Below are positions 23,318 through 33,468 of a stretch of 64,000 nucleotides of DNA, piece by piece. Positions within the stretch are counted from its first letter, which is position 1. Every line of letters begins with the position of its first letter. The position numbers and the translations under genes are program-made. Below the pieces are notes generated by a model. That model ran no database searches and had not been told where the DNA came from. It was given only the letters and a program-made list of their open reading frames with translations. The DNA lies in the NCBI GenBank assembly GCA_025526935.1, contig JAHLKD010000093.1, positions 150,206 to 214,205 on the forward strand, read 5' to 3'. The DNA is from Cladochytrium replicatum (Eukaryota; Chytridiomycota; Chytridiomycetes; Cladochytriales; Cladochytriaceae).

Positions 23318-26176
23318 ATGGCCACGAGCTGCCAAATCGATTCCCTGGCGGACGCTCTCCAACTAGTCGTCCCCAGTGTCACATCCCAATCCGCAACCTG
23401 GAAATCCCGGGCCACACTCATCGACGCGATCCATGAAAAAGTTTCCCTGATCCACGGCGAAGAAACCCTCCAAGAAGCTAAACCCCACATTCCAAACCTC
23501 TTGCAATGCCTCGTATCCCTGCTCGACGAGCCGCACTTCAAAGTCTCCCTCACAACTCTAACTGTATTCCGCCAAGTTATCGAAAAGTTCACCACCTCCA
23601 TCTACCCGCACGTCGACTCCATCCTCCCGCATCTCATCCAGAAACTCGCAGACATCAAGAGCGCTATACGCCGCGCGACGGCGCTCGTTATAGTGCAGAT
23701 CATGCGCGAAGTCGCGCCGGATCCGAAAATCATCCTTGCCAACTGCTTCCGTGAGCTCTCAAAACACCACAACAACACCAACACAGACGCAAACATCCGC
23801 GAGGAAATCGTCAACATCGTCTCAACCGCACTCCTCACTTTCCCAACGTACGAACTCGACGTACCAGCCCTCGTCGCGGATCTCACCACGTTGCTACTTG
23901 ATCCGAAATCCAGAGTGCGCTACGTCACCGTCGAAGCGTACGCCATCATCGCAAGGTACTGCATATCTTCGGAACGGCTCATCGTGACGCTTGGTGAATA
24001 TGGAGTCGATGAGGATGCACTTGAACTGCTGCGGTTCAGGTTCAGCGATGCTATGGTCCCACGACTCGGATTCGACGGTGTGGTGGAGCACGTCTTGTCG
24101 CAGTCGCATGCCCCGGCCACCCCACTAAACTTTAAAGCAGGCGGTGAGAGTATAAGTGCACCATGGAACGATTTCGCAGCAGCGCGGAGAACATTTAGTT
24201 CACTTGGACCGCCTTCTTTGCTCCCATTCCCGAAAAAAACAGCATCGTTGACTCCCACACGCCTACCGCCACCACAACCGCCCTCATCGCGTCAGCTTCG
24301 CTACGTATCGAAATCCGCGCCGATGGCGATCGAACGTGCGGCGGGGTACACCGAAGACGGCGAGGAGCACAGGCAGCATCGGTCGTCCGAGCAACCGACA
24401 AGGCTACCGATCCCGAGTCTGCATGCGTTTCGACCGTTTCATTCGGCTGGGATGAGGATCGAAGGGGCAGGGGGGGACGATGGAGGTGGGGAGAGCGAGA
24501 ATAGAGAGTCGCCAGGTCGGCAGGTTTCGGAGCCAAGGCGCACGTCGAGGTTGGCGTCGATACCGCAGTCTCCAAAGGTTGGATACACGCTGCTTGCACA
24601 CTCATCTCCATTACCCCACATCACAGCACCGAAATCAACAGTTGCTGCACAGATCAAATATGAAGATCAGGAATCGGCTGTTCCCACTCGAAGAGCCATC
24701 AGAAATGGAGAATCTAGCTCTGAAATGGTGGACAGAAGGACGAGACAGAAGTCAGAAAATCACAAGTCGACCCATTCAAACAACAAGGAAGAAGGCTACC
24801 CTCCTCCCGACAACTCTCCGCGTGCAAATGATCGGAGAGGGAAGTCATTAGTCGATTCACCACCGCATTATGATCCAACTTCTCCAACAAACCAAGTGCA
24901 AGTTGCTCCCAATGAGTTCAGACCGGTTTCGCGGGCAATACGTCCTTTGAAAGTAGACATTTCAGGATCAGACCACGTCCAACCTTCCGCATTCGAATTC
25001 TTGAACGACGAAGATCTAGTAAACAATGCTCCTGACGGTCACCCTGTGCAATCTCTGAGAGGACCGCAACCACTCTCGCGCGCAACTTTAAGAAGGATGG
25101 AGGCGAAACGTTCGTCCGCACATATCCAGGAGTCTGGATTAGCCCACCTCGGATCCCAAAATACACCAGTTTCACCACCAGAGAAATCAGATCCACTCGA
25201 TACCGAAATAATACCCCGACCTGCGCGGCCACGAGGGATCCCGCCGCGCCAAACGAAACAATCTGACCCTCCCGACACAATCGAGTCATCATCCCCATCA
25301 CAGCTCCCCAGCCCGCGAAAACAGTCGCAGTCAACGTCCAGCCTCGCTCCGCAATCCACAAAGCAGTCTCTCCAAACAATCCAGCAGAGCGTGCAGATTC
25401 TCCGTGCGGGCGCCGCGGAGTGGGAAGAAAAGTGCACGGCGCTGAACGAGATCCTCAAAGCAGTTTCGCAACCCGCGACCGCCGCGGCATTGTATGCGTC
25501 ATTTCCCAATAGCTCAAATCCCACGTCACCTCCATCGAGCACACCGGTTCCAACCGCGAATAAACACGAACTGTTGCTGCAGACGATCCTGCCGACGGTC
25601 GTGTCGGAGCTGCAGAACCTCCGAAGCACGGTTGCGAAAGCGGCGGTGCAGACGATCGGAGGACTGTATGCTTCGCTACCCAGAGGCACGCTGGACGGTT
25701 CCATTGATATTACCGTCCCCGCGCTATTGAAAAAGATTGGCGAAGGGAACAATTTCATTGTTTCCGAGATCGATAGAGTCCTGGGCGTCGTCGCGGGCAA
25801 CACTTTGGCTGCAGCGAGGATGGTCGGTGTGCTTGTGAACCACGCTGATCACAAGAGTCCCTTGATCCAGGCGAAAGCGGCGTCGCTGCTTGAGAAGGTG
25901 CTGGGTGGTATGAACGACGCGCAGCTTGCGCGGTATGTGCAGGTCCCGACTAGAGGCGCTAGCATGCTTTCGACGGATGGGGCGGAGAAGGTGATACCGG
26001 CGCTGGCGATGCTGGTTCGACAGAGACATGCGGAGACGCGGAAGGCAGCGAAGGGGATATTGATGGTGCTTGCGAAGTTTCCGGACTTTGAGAGGGTATT
26101 GGATAGGACGCTGTCGCCTGCGTATGCGAAGGATGTGAGAGATGCGCTTGCGACCAAGAACGGTCGGAATAGTTAG
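23318..26176 (+). CDS. TOG-domain microtubule protein, TOGARAM/crescerin-like
   Basis: Single exon of about 950 residues; the first ATG is at 23318. The N-terminal part (about residues 15–250) is a HEAT/TOG array (WKSRATLIDAIHEKV; SIYPHVDSILPHLIQKLAD; SAIRRATALVIVQIM; RFSDAMVPRLGFDGVVEHVL). A long disordered Ser/Pro-rich linker follows. A C-terminal TOG array starts near residue 690 (EWEEKCTALNEILK; LLLQTILPTVVSEL; RSTVAKAAVQTIGGLYASL). TOG domains bind tubulin. Paired TOGs around a disordered linker, and the RF-D-x-x-VP-x-L-x-x-DG-x-VE segment, recall TOGARAM (axonemal) rather than CLASP. A role in the zoospore flagellum is inferred; CLASP-like remains the alternative. Confidence 0.68.
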   Translation: MATSCQIDSLADALQLVVPSVTSQSATWKSRATLIDAIHEKVSLIHGEETLQEAKPHIPNLLQCLVSLLDEPHFKVSLTTLTVFRQVIEKFTTSIYPHVDSILPHLIQKLADIKSAIRRATALVIVQIMREVAPDPKIILANCFRELSKHHNNTNTDANIREEIVNIVSTALLTFPTYELDVPALVADLTTLLLDPKSRVRYVTVEAYAIIARYCISSERLIVTLGEYGVDEDALELLRFRFSDAMVPRLGFDGVVEHVLSQSHAPATPLNFKAGGESISAPWNDFAAARRTFSSLGPPSLLPFPKKTASLTPTRLPPPQPPSSRQLRYVSKSAPMAIERAAGYTEDGEEHRQHRSSEQPTRLPIPSLHAFRPFHSAGMRIEGAGGDDGGGESENRESPGRQVSEPRRTSRLASIPQSPKVGYTLLAHSSPLPHITAPKSTVAAQIKYEDQESAVPTRRAIRNGESSSEMVDRRTRQKSENHKSTHSNNKEEGYPPPDNSPRANDRRGKSLVDSPPHYDPTSPTNQVQVAPNEFRPVSRAIRPLKVDISGSDHVQPSAFEFLNDEDLVNNAPDGHPVQSLRGPQPLSRATLRRMEAKRSSAHIQESGLAHLGSQNTPVSPPEKSDPLDTEIIPRPARPRGIPPRQTKQSDPPDTIESSSPSQLPSPRKQSQSTSSLAPQSTKQSLQTIQQSVQILRAGAAEWEEKCTALNEILKAVSQPATAAALYASFPNSSNPTSPPSSTPVPTANKHELLLQTILPTVVSELQNLRSTVAKAAVQTIGGLYASLPRGTLDGSIDITVPALLKKIGEGNNFIVSEIDRVLGVVAGNTLAAARMVGVLVNHADHKSPLIQAKAASLLEKVLGGMNDAQLARYVQVPTRGASMLSTDGAEKVIPALAMLVRQRHAETRKAAKGILMVLAKFPDFERVLDRTLSPAYAKDVRDALATKNGRNS

Positions 26177-26344
26177 ATAGCTTGTTGTTAGGACAATGGA
26201 CATTTTGTTGGGGAGTGCTTTTCGTTGGTTCTCAGTGCGAAGACAAAATTCTTATGTAAAAGGCAAACAATGGAATGAAAATGAAGAAAACAAACAACCA
26301 CAAGGGAATTGTGAATCAACCAATGGACTTTCCAAGATCATCGG

Positions 26345-27346
26345 TTAGTTACGATGCGATAATCTTTCCTCGAGCACTACGCTCGCGGATACCGCGAAGG
26401 GATCACTCGTGATCAGGATTTGGATAGAATGATTTCGAATCCACATTGGGTTATGCCGATGGAGTGCATTTCCGATTGCTAGCTGCAGATTTGCGCGAAC
26501 ATATTCCCGCTGCTGCATAAACTGCACAATTTCCGAGACACGCCCATGACATCCGGCAGAATCATCTCTTCATCAGCTGCTTCAAGAATGGCTTCATGTA
26601 CAGCTGGGTTTGCTGCACCTTTGCCATTCTGTCCTTCGATATCGGTGATCGCTTCTCACCGAGCACGAGTTCAGATCTTCCTCCCATTCATACAGCAGTC
26701 GTCGGCATGAGTGTGTAGTTGCTATCCGGGGCCACGTTTGGTTTGGTTGACACAACACGCCTTACAGAATGGACACCGAGATCTGTGTGTGTTAGAGAAT
26801 TAGGGTTGGTTTCTTACTTTTCACTTGAAGCGCGTATATGAGGGAAACGTATTCTACTTGAGTGGTGTCAGCATACCGTCGCATACCCTGGTGCCCATTT
26901 TGAAGAAATTGCCATTTCGACCTCTGTTGCTTGGTTCTTCTGTGAAATCGTTTACCGCAGAGACAACTGTGTTTGAGAAGGAACAGGGTAAACGCTGATG
27001 GGATGGGTGATTCGTCAAACAGCTTTCTTGAGTTTGCCCATGTGCCAATTGAAGTGGACTATGTGCAAACATTCACATCACTGTGCGAAGTGCTCATTGC
27101 ATCGTACAAGACGATTTGACATAGCTTGGAACGAAGCCCTTTCGAAACGGTGTTTTTGGGTGAGGACGCTTCTTGTAGCTGTTCGGTGCAGACATTGACA
27201 AGGACATTGAGTCTGTAAACAGGTACGATTGGTGCATTCGACCGGCTAGGGTAGACCGATGGTACTTGATGTGGGCTCGACGCACTTTCATTCGTGCTGT
27301 ACGGTGGCGGGCTTTCTTCGCTCATTGTCGATTTCACAGCAGGCAA
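26345..27346 (-). pseudogene. Unrecognised decayed gene (PPxY near N-terminus)
   Basis: The minus-strand frame from 27322 begins MSEESPPPYSTNES and stays open for about 90 codons to a TAG at about 27057. Further open stretches follow in other frames, including a terminal one at 26527–26345 (FMQQREYVRANLQLAIGNAL). A possible intron lies near 26830–26780. A PPxY motif at the start and a few spaced hydrophobic strands recall arrestin-domain adaptors, but this is weak. It could be a spliced gene I cannot resolve. Confidence 0.3.
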
Positions 27347-27460
27347 CTTCAGAGTTACACAGGGAAACGACTCTCTTCAACAAGAAGTATCCGGCACCCA
27401 AAAGTTTTCATCCCCAAAATTTTGTTGGGCGTGGGACCAGGAAGAAAAACATTGTGTTTT

Positions 27461-27555
27461 TGTGAGTCTACTAGCTCTTGTGCAGAGAGGATCGTTGTCA
27501 CGTGTTTATTGATTTACACCAGGACGGCACATTTGTGTAGAGTGCACGTTTGACA
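27461..27555 (-). repeat. Copia LTR (3' LTR of the element)
   Basis: 95 bp, starts TGTGAGTCTAC and ends CGTTTGACA on the plus strand, identical to 31003–31097. Confidence 0.93.
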
Positions 27556-27772
27556 CTCCCCCTCACTCTGAACAAATGTAAAAGCATAGAGAAATAAAAC
27601 TAAACATAGTGCTCTAGGAAATCTATATCGGCGATGAAGAATCATAGAGCGAAAAGAAATGGAAGAACGATTATCGTCTTTTGCCACAAAAGAAACTAAA
27701 GCCCAACCATAGAATAAAATGCATATTGGCTCTCTCCCCCTCAAATCGACATCGTTGACCAACTCGTGATAT

Positions 27773-29485
27773 TTAGCGCATAGAGACTCCCCCTTTGGAC
27801 AAGGATGTCATAGAACGAATATCTGCGAGAGATCGGAGACCTAGGGAATCGCGGTGTTTGGTAAACTGAATACGGCCGAGAGTTTTGGTGAGTAAGTCAG
27901 CCATGTTCTCTGAAGAGGAGATTTTGGTGACACATAGATCAGTACCGTCGTGATGGGCAGTTGCAAAGACTTTTGAATCTACATGTTTGTTAAGGTCAGT
28001 GCGAATGTAACCTGATTTAATTTGGGAAACACAAGCAGCGTTGTCTTCATAGATAGTGGTCGGTCCATTGAGTATCGTAAGAGGTAATCGTAAGTCTGTA
28101 AGTATAGTTGTGAGAAGTTCTCTGATCCAGATAATTTCCTTAGCTGTGTCCCAGAGAGCAAGAATTTCTGAGTGCATAGTAGAGGTGGTAGGCATATCCT
28201 GTTTCGTTGATCGCCAGGAGATAGCTGCGCCACAGCAGGTTAGTGCGTATCCAGTTTGAGCTTTACCAGAGGAGTAGTCAGACATGAACGAGGCATCGGC
28301 ATAGGCAACAATCGAAGCGGGTTTTGTTCGATCAAAGTAGAGCCCATAGTCCATAGTCTGTTTTAGATATTTTAGAATCATTTTACCTCCTTCCCAGTGT
28401 CTCATAGTAGGGGCTTGGCTGTGGCGAACTAGAAGGTGTACTGCAAATGCGATGTCAGGTCTACTTTTGTTAGCAAGGTAAATTAAAGATCCAATTAGGC
28501 TCATGTAAGGATAACCGGGTGAAAGAATGTCTTCTCCTTCGCGGAGGGGACCATATTTGTCGTTCCAGGGTTCAATTTGTCTGACGTCAAGTGGGATGAG
28601 TGTAGTATCATTGCAGTCAGACATACCAAATCTGTCAAGAATTTTCTTAGTGTAAGCCTGTTGGTGGACAAAGAGACCATTGGGAGTACGAAGGAATTCG
28701 AATCCAATGCATGATTGAGCTAATCCAAGGTCTTTCATTTCAAATTCAGATTTGAGAAGTGTTTTGGTTAGTCGAATAGCTTCAGGAGTTCCCATAATGC
28801 TTAGGTCGTCTACATAGATTCCGATAATAACCCATCCATCAGCAAAGGCTTTATAGTAAATAGGAGGTGCTTTAGGCATAGAGAGATAATCTCGAGAATC
28901 GAGGAACTTCGCAAGTCGTTCGAACCAGCATCGCCCAGATTGTTTAAGACCATAGAGGGCTTTAAGAAGACGGATTCCAGGGTTGTCATAAACACCTTCG
29001 TAATATAGGCCTTCAGGAACCTTCATGTAGATCTCGCAGTCAGTGTCTCCATAGAGGTAAGCAAGTACAACGTCCATAATATGAACTTCGACGTTAAATA
29101 TAACACTTAGTGCAAGGATAATACGGTAGGTAGTAGAATCCATAACAGGGGAATAGGTATCTGAGTATTCAAATCCAGGTCGTTGATTGAATCCTTTTGC
29201 TACAAGGCGTGCCTTAAACCTAATAATGTTTCCATCAGAATCTCGTTTTGTAACAAAAACCCGTTTGTGGTCCACAAGTAGTTTGTGGGTTGGTACTTCC
29301 TGTACAGGGCCTCCAACTTGTCGTTTCAAGAGGCCAGTAATTTCTTCTTTCATCGCAGTTTGCCATTGGGGCCAGTCAGGTGAAGCTTTGGCTTCTTCCA
29401 GCGTGATGGGGTCTGGTCGATATTGTGAGTGGGAAGGTTGTTGCTTCTTTGATTTGGAGTTTGTTGAAGTGTTGTCTGTAGCCAT
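27773..29485 (-). CDS. Copia pol fragment: reverse transcriptase and RNase H
   Basis: A 570-codon frame. RT motifs in order: RFKARLVAKGFNQRPGFEY, TYSPVMDSTTYR, YMKVPEGL, LYGLKQSGRCW and the catalytic YVDDLSI. The RNase H part follows (ADASFMSD…GYALTCCGAAISWRS, STMHSEILAL, YEDNAACV). It ends DLLTKTLGRIQF. All core motifs look intact. The frame stays open somewhat upstream of the first ATG, so the ATG at 29485 is probably internal to a longer polyprotein. Confidence 0.9.
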   Translation of the reverse strand: MATDNTSTNSKSKKQQPSHSQYRPDPITLEEAKASPDWPQWQTAMKEEITGLLKRQVGGPVQEVPTHKLLVDHKRVFVTKRDSDGNIIRFKARLVAKGFNQRPGFEYSDTYSPVMDSTTYRIILALSVIFNVEVHIMDVVLAYLYGDTDCEIYMKVPEGLYYEGVYDNPGIRLLKALYGLKQSGRCWFERLAKFLDSRDYLSMPKAPPIYYKAFADGWVIIGIYVDDLSIMGTPEAIRLTKTLLKSEFEMKDLGLAQSCIGFEFLRTPNGLFVHQQAYTKKILDRFGMSDCNDTTLIPLDVRQIEPWNDKYGPLREGEDILSPGYPYMSLIGSLIYLANKSRPDIAFAVHLLVRHSQAPTMRHWEGGKMILKYLKQTMDYGLYFDRTKPASIVAYADASFMSDYSSGKAQTGYALTCCGAAISWRSTKQDMPTTSTMHSEILALWDTAKEIIWIRELLTTILTDLRLPLTILNGPTTIYEDNAACVSQIKSGYIRTDLNKHVDSKVFATAHHDGTDLCVTKISSSENMADLLTKTLGRIQFTKHRDSLGLRSLADIRSMTSLSKGGVSMR

Positions 29486-29874
29486 GATGGTTTTGTACGT
29501 GGTGAAAGCGAATGCATCGTCTACAAGGGAACGGGTGACGGTGATGTTACTGAAGAGGACCTCGTTGTTGGTAGGAGGTTTGAGAACAAGTTTGATTCGA
29601 GGTTTAGTTGATGAAGTCCCTGAATGTAGTAAGTGGATAGTGAGTGATTGGGATTTGGGATTTGAAAGATGTTAAAAAAAAATAGTGAAGACTAATAAAG
29701 ATAGAGAAAAGCATCGAATCCAGCTCTCGAGCGATATGCCGGACTTCCAAACATACACCACAAAGAGTAAGGACCTAGCTAGCAAACAACTGTCAGAAAG
29801 CGAGACGGAGGGCCTTTGAACATGGATTTACCAATGAACGTTTTCCCAACTCCACAACTCCATCAAGATGCTGC

Positions 29875-30852
29875 TTACATACCAGTTTGAGCACTGTGAC
29901 TTTCACAATTTGAGGCGTTACCCACTCCCACGGTGGCGCCGGCATTATCCACTACCACAGTGGTGCCAGAGGGTCTGTTTTCCACTACCACAGTGGTGTC
30001 CCCATTGTCATTGTCACTTTCAGGTTGCACATGAGATGTTTTTGGCCTATTAATATGATAGGTCTTTTTGCGTGTGTTGTTGACGTGGCGAGTAGGTGAT
30101 GGAGTAGTGTTTCGTTTGCGAGGTTGTTGCGGTGGTTGGTCGGGTTGTTGTTGTTGAAGGTGTTTAGGCTGACCACCGGGTGCGCGTCGAACAGGAGGGA
30201 CGTTCGCTGGTGTTGGTGTACTGTCTGGTGGTGCATCTGATGTTGATTTGCTGGGGCGTTGTTGTTTTCGTGATGAGGGTGCCCGAATGATTGTGGGTGG
30301 TTCAGCAGCAGCAATCGCACGTTGAGTGAGAGATTCGCGGTTTGCTGGGTTCGGGTGAGGGAATGGGATCTGAGAGGGCCAGTTATCGATTGGGAATACT
30401 GTCAGAGGTGAAGATGATGGTAGTTGTGGTCTTAGGTAGGGATCTAGTTCTGGGAAAGAAGATTGGTCAAAAACACAATCAGCAAAGCGAGCAGTGAACA
30501 CATAGCCTGTATATGGGTCGAGGGCCTTGATAATTTTTGGTGTATTCGCTCCGATGTAGATGGCTAATGAGCGAACTGAGGAGGTTTTTGTTCGAGCTGG
30601 AGGTGGTACAGGAACGCAGACAGTGCAGCCAAAAATCCTAGAATGGTTGATTGAGGTTGGTAAACCAGATTCTACTTCTGCAGGGATTGCATAGTCCAGG
30701 GATGAGTGAGGTAGGTGGTTCTTGACTTTGTTTTTGTCCAAAAATGAGCGGAGACTGTGGGCGATGGCGATTTTCTGGATTTTGGCGTGCCAGGCAATCC
30801 AGTTGGATCCATCAGTCTGCAGGATAATCTTCTTGCCCTTCAAGATGGACAT
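29875..30852 (-). CDS. Copia gag start fused to integrase C-terminal region
   Basis: The frame starts MSILKGKKIILQ with a typical copia gag N-terminus (DGSNWIAWHAKIQ). After about 42 residues it jumps to the region downstream of the integrase core (NHLPHSSLDYAIP, RIFGCTVCVPVPP, TGYVFTARFADCVFD). A Pro/Gln-rich segment ends at a stop at 29875. The missing middle (zinc knuckle, protease, integrase catalytic core) indicates one clean internal deletion that kept the frame. Confidence 0.85.
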   Translation of the reverse strand: MSILKGKKIILQTDGSNWIAWHAKIQKIAIAHSLRSFLDKNKVKNHLPHSSLDYAIPAEVESGLPTSINHSRIFGCTVCVPVPPPARTKTSSVRSLAIYIGANTPKIIKALDPYTGYVFTARFADCVFDQSSFPELDPYLRPQLPSSSPLTVFPIDNWPSQIPFPHPNPANRESLTQRAIAAAEPPTIIRAPSSRKQQRPSKSTSDAPPDSTPTPANVPPVRRAPGGQPKHLQQQQPDQPPQQPRKRNTTPSPTRHVNNTRKKTYHINRPKTSHVQPESDNDNGDTTVVVENRPSGTTVVVDNAGATVGVGNASNCESHSAQTGM

Positions 30853-31002
30853 GCTGAGTGGCGGTGGTGATGATCTGGGGTGGTAGTTTTGTTGTGCTGG
30901 TGGGCTGTTTTGCCTGTTTCCGTTTCGAGTAGAGCGGGTGCGACGTTTTCCGGCCAGTTTGGAGCTTGATCGCAGATGATTTGGAGCAGTGTGCTGATAA
31001 CG

Positions 31003-31097
31003 TGTGAGTCTACTAGCTCTTGTGCAGAGAGGATCGTTGTCACGTGTTTATTGATTTACACCAGGACGGCACATTTGTGTAGAGTGCACGTTTGACA
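31003..31097 (-). repeat. Copia LTR (5' LTR of the element)
   Basis: 95 bp, identical to 27461–27555; followed by the GTTTT duplication at 31098–31102. Confidence 0.93.
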
Positions 31098-31179
31098 GTT
31101 TTGAGCCCAGATTTTTACATTTGGCGGTTGCAGTAAGCAACCCACTCTGTTTCCACCTGCGAACAATGTCGTTGTAACA

Positions 31180-32330
31180 GTCGTATCTCGCCCATTCAAC
31201 ACTTACAAGTCCGCTCTGTTTCTACCAGCAATCGAACCAATATTCCATTTCTGCCCGCTTGTCGTTTCCACAGAATAAATACTTGTGCCTGGCGGGCCAC
31301 TTGTTCTCCACCACTCTGACACGTCCATCCTACCACCTCCTCTTGCCCAGTCTACTGCTTCTGCCCATTCTTTGGTTCCAGACATTCTTTGGTTCCAGAC
31401 AACCCCGCATTAGCCTTACCGCTCCATTTTATTAACTAACCCTTGCCATGTCCATCCATGGGGACCTGAATGTACTTTAGCTCAAGACCGCTCTTCTCCA
31501 CCATTCTAAGACATCGATACGTCCGCTTTCCTCGCTGACATTCCACCCATTGTAAGTATGAGACCGCGCTCGTTGAGCTTTGACCACGCCGAATGCAAAG
31601 TCCATGTTGGCATTGGTCCATTTCAACTCTAGCCCGCTAGCAGTCCGCCACTCCAACACCATCGACAAAGCATCTCGCTTTCGCTCCATCTATCCCTTTA
31701 GGGGTTCATTTGAGTTCGAGACCCCTAGTGCAACACAACGCCAGTATCTATACCAACCCCTCTGCACTTGCGTAATCCATCGCTCGCTGGTTGTATTTTA
31801 GCTCGAGACCACTGGATTTTCACCAGTCAGGGACGGTGCTATGACCGCGGGAGCTAGCACGGTCCATAGTATCGGTCGTCCACTTCAGCTCCAGTTCTGA
31901 ATCCATCCTAGGTAAGTACACCTGTATGGCTGTTCGCGCTAGCGCCGTCGAGAGGAGTGTGTCGACCTCAACTCCAGCCCTCTCGACTTCTACCGCTGGA
32001 GCACTTCCATGCGGTTGTCAATGCTTGGTTTGTCCATTGTCTCGTAGGTGTATATCATGCTGAGTCCGCTGGCGAGCCACCAGTCCAGTACGTGAATATG
32101 ACCGTTATCGCTGCCTATGTTGAATGCCTCGGAGCTCCAATCAAGTTCCTGACGACTGTATCTCCACCAGTCGAGAATGTGGGAGCGACCACATGGTACC
32201 AGTTGAGAACGAGAATGTGTTCGTATGAGCTTGCTGAATTGCATTTGAATGCGAGCACCAGATCTCCCGCCCATCTCCCGCCCATCTCCCGCCCGTTCGC
32301 CCTGCACACAAACCGAAAACAAAATTTTGA
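31180..32330 (-). pseudogene. Ankyrin-type repeat array, heavily decayed
   Basis: Minus-strand fragments carry the array signature in several frames: RMDVSEWWRTSG, RIDVLEWWRRAV, NGHIHVLDWWLASG and a VLEWRTASGLELK unit. Stops and shifts interrupt every few units. The copia insertion lies directly beside it, and the She9 gene starts 28 bp past its end. Confidence 0.6.
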
Positions 32331-32357
32331 AATATTTTCCATTTTATTTTCAAAAAA

Positions 32358-33468
32358 ATGTTGAGCGGCAGAACACTCAGACTGGTGAAACGGTCGCTAA
32401 AAGTTGGTGTCGCTCGCTTGGGGCCGCAGTGTGCTTCTGCATCTACGTCTGCATCTGGTCCCGAAGAACCGATATCGTCACAGGAACAGCCTCTTTCAAC
32501 ATCGGTGAAACTGCAGCGTGCCCTTGACGATGCAACACAAACCCTCAATGTCTTGACCGGCTACAGCAGCGTCGAGAAACTCAAGCAGCGCGTGCTTGAG
32601 CGCGATCAACAGCTTAAAGAGAAGCGGTTGAACCTACAAGCCTCGAAGGATGCGTATGAGCGGACAGTCGAAGATCGAAGTCGTTGCCAGAGCGAGATCA
32701 ATAGTCTTCTTCAAGTATGAAAAAAGAGAAATCGATAGCAAAAATAATAATATTCTCTGCAGCGCAAATCATCTTGGGTGCCGGATGATGCGAACCGATT
32801 TGGAGATTTGGCGAGACGGGAGCTGGATCTGGAGCAGAGGGAAAGAAGAGCAAAAACCGAATACGATAATGCGACAGATGGGTTTGAGCTAGCTCATGTA
32901 GAGTACCTCAGGTTCGTGTGACAACACAGAGTTCAGGCGAATCGCTCACAGTCGGAAATAGCGAAATTAGAGAAAGATATATCGAAGAGCAGCTTTTCAG
33001 CGACAAGATCCGCAAGGCGAGCACTTGGTGGACATGGTGAGATTTTTGTGTGATCGCATTAGGGGTTGAGCTCAGTGGTGCTAACATTTTGAAACATTTA
33101 GGGGGCTCATTGGAATTCAGATTACCGTTTTCATCGTCTTTAACGCATTCCTTGAGCCGAGGAGGCGACGTCGATTTGAGAACGAGCTTGTTGAGATCTT
33201 ACACGAACAGCAGGTAGCTCAAGCGGGTGATCAGAAAGCTGCGGTGGAGAAACTCTCGCAGAGAATAGAAGGGAGGGATACGTCTGGGGAGCTCGGAGCT
33301 CACAGCGTTAACGAGTCTGGAGAAGGCGATGAGGTGATGGACGTCACTACTGGTAATCGGATCAGGAAGGATATTGAAGAGACTGCCCGGTCTCCCAAAT
33401 TTTGGATTGGAGTTGGTTCTGGTGTGGCACTGAGTGGGATGGTGCTCCTTTTGCGGCTGAAACAATAG
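32358..33468 (+). CDS. SHE9: Mitochondrial inner-membrane fission protein She9/Mdm33
   Basis: Start ATG at 32358. The N-terminus is a basic, Ser/Thr-rich presequence. A coiled coil follows (TGYSSVEKLKQRV, RSRCQSEINSLLQ), then the family segment RKSSWVPDDANRFGDLARRE, then [25 protein letters not shown]. Two membrane spans are GIQITVFIVFNAFLEP and a C-terminal FWIGVGSGVALSGMVLLL. She9/Mdm33 shapes inner-membrane morphology. Introns start at about 32715 and 33039. A third junction near 32897–32928 must restore the frame: a 32-nt intron (donor gtagag, acceptor acacag) fits but is very short, so this edge is uncertain. Confidence 0.82.

Larger units (their letters stand above)
27461..31097 (-). 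mobile_element. Ty1/copia LTR retrotransposon, internally deleted, recently inserted
   Basis: Two identical 95-bp LTRs (TG…CA ends) bound the element, and GTTTT occurs on both outer sides (27456–27460 and 31098–31102) as a 5-bp target-site duplication. The coding strand is minus. Next to the 3' LTR lies a polypurine tract (GAGTGAGGGGGAG, minus strand, about 27570–27556). Coding content is a gag start fused to the C-terminal part of integrase, then reverse transcriptase plus RNase H. The zinc knuckle, protease and integrase core are missing. Length is 3637 bp against roughly 5 kb for intact elements. Confidence 0.92.

Noticed and set aside
25039-25803. 254-codon minus-strand frame antisense to the TOG gene
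   Set aside because: Overlaps a conserved TOG array on the plus strand and shows no recognisable content.
29187-29675. Plus-strand 162-codon frame inside the copia element
   Set aside because: Antisense to reverse transcriptase coding sequence; no domain.
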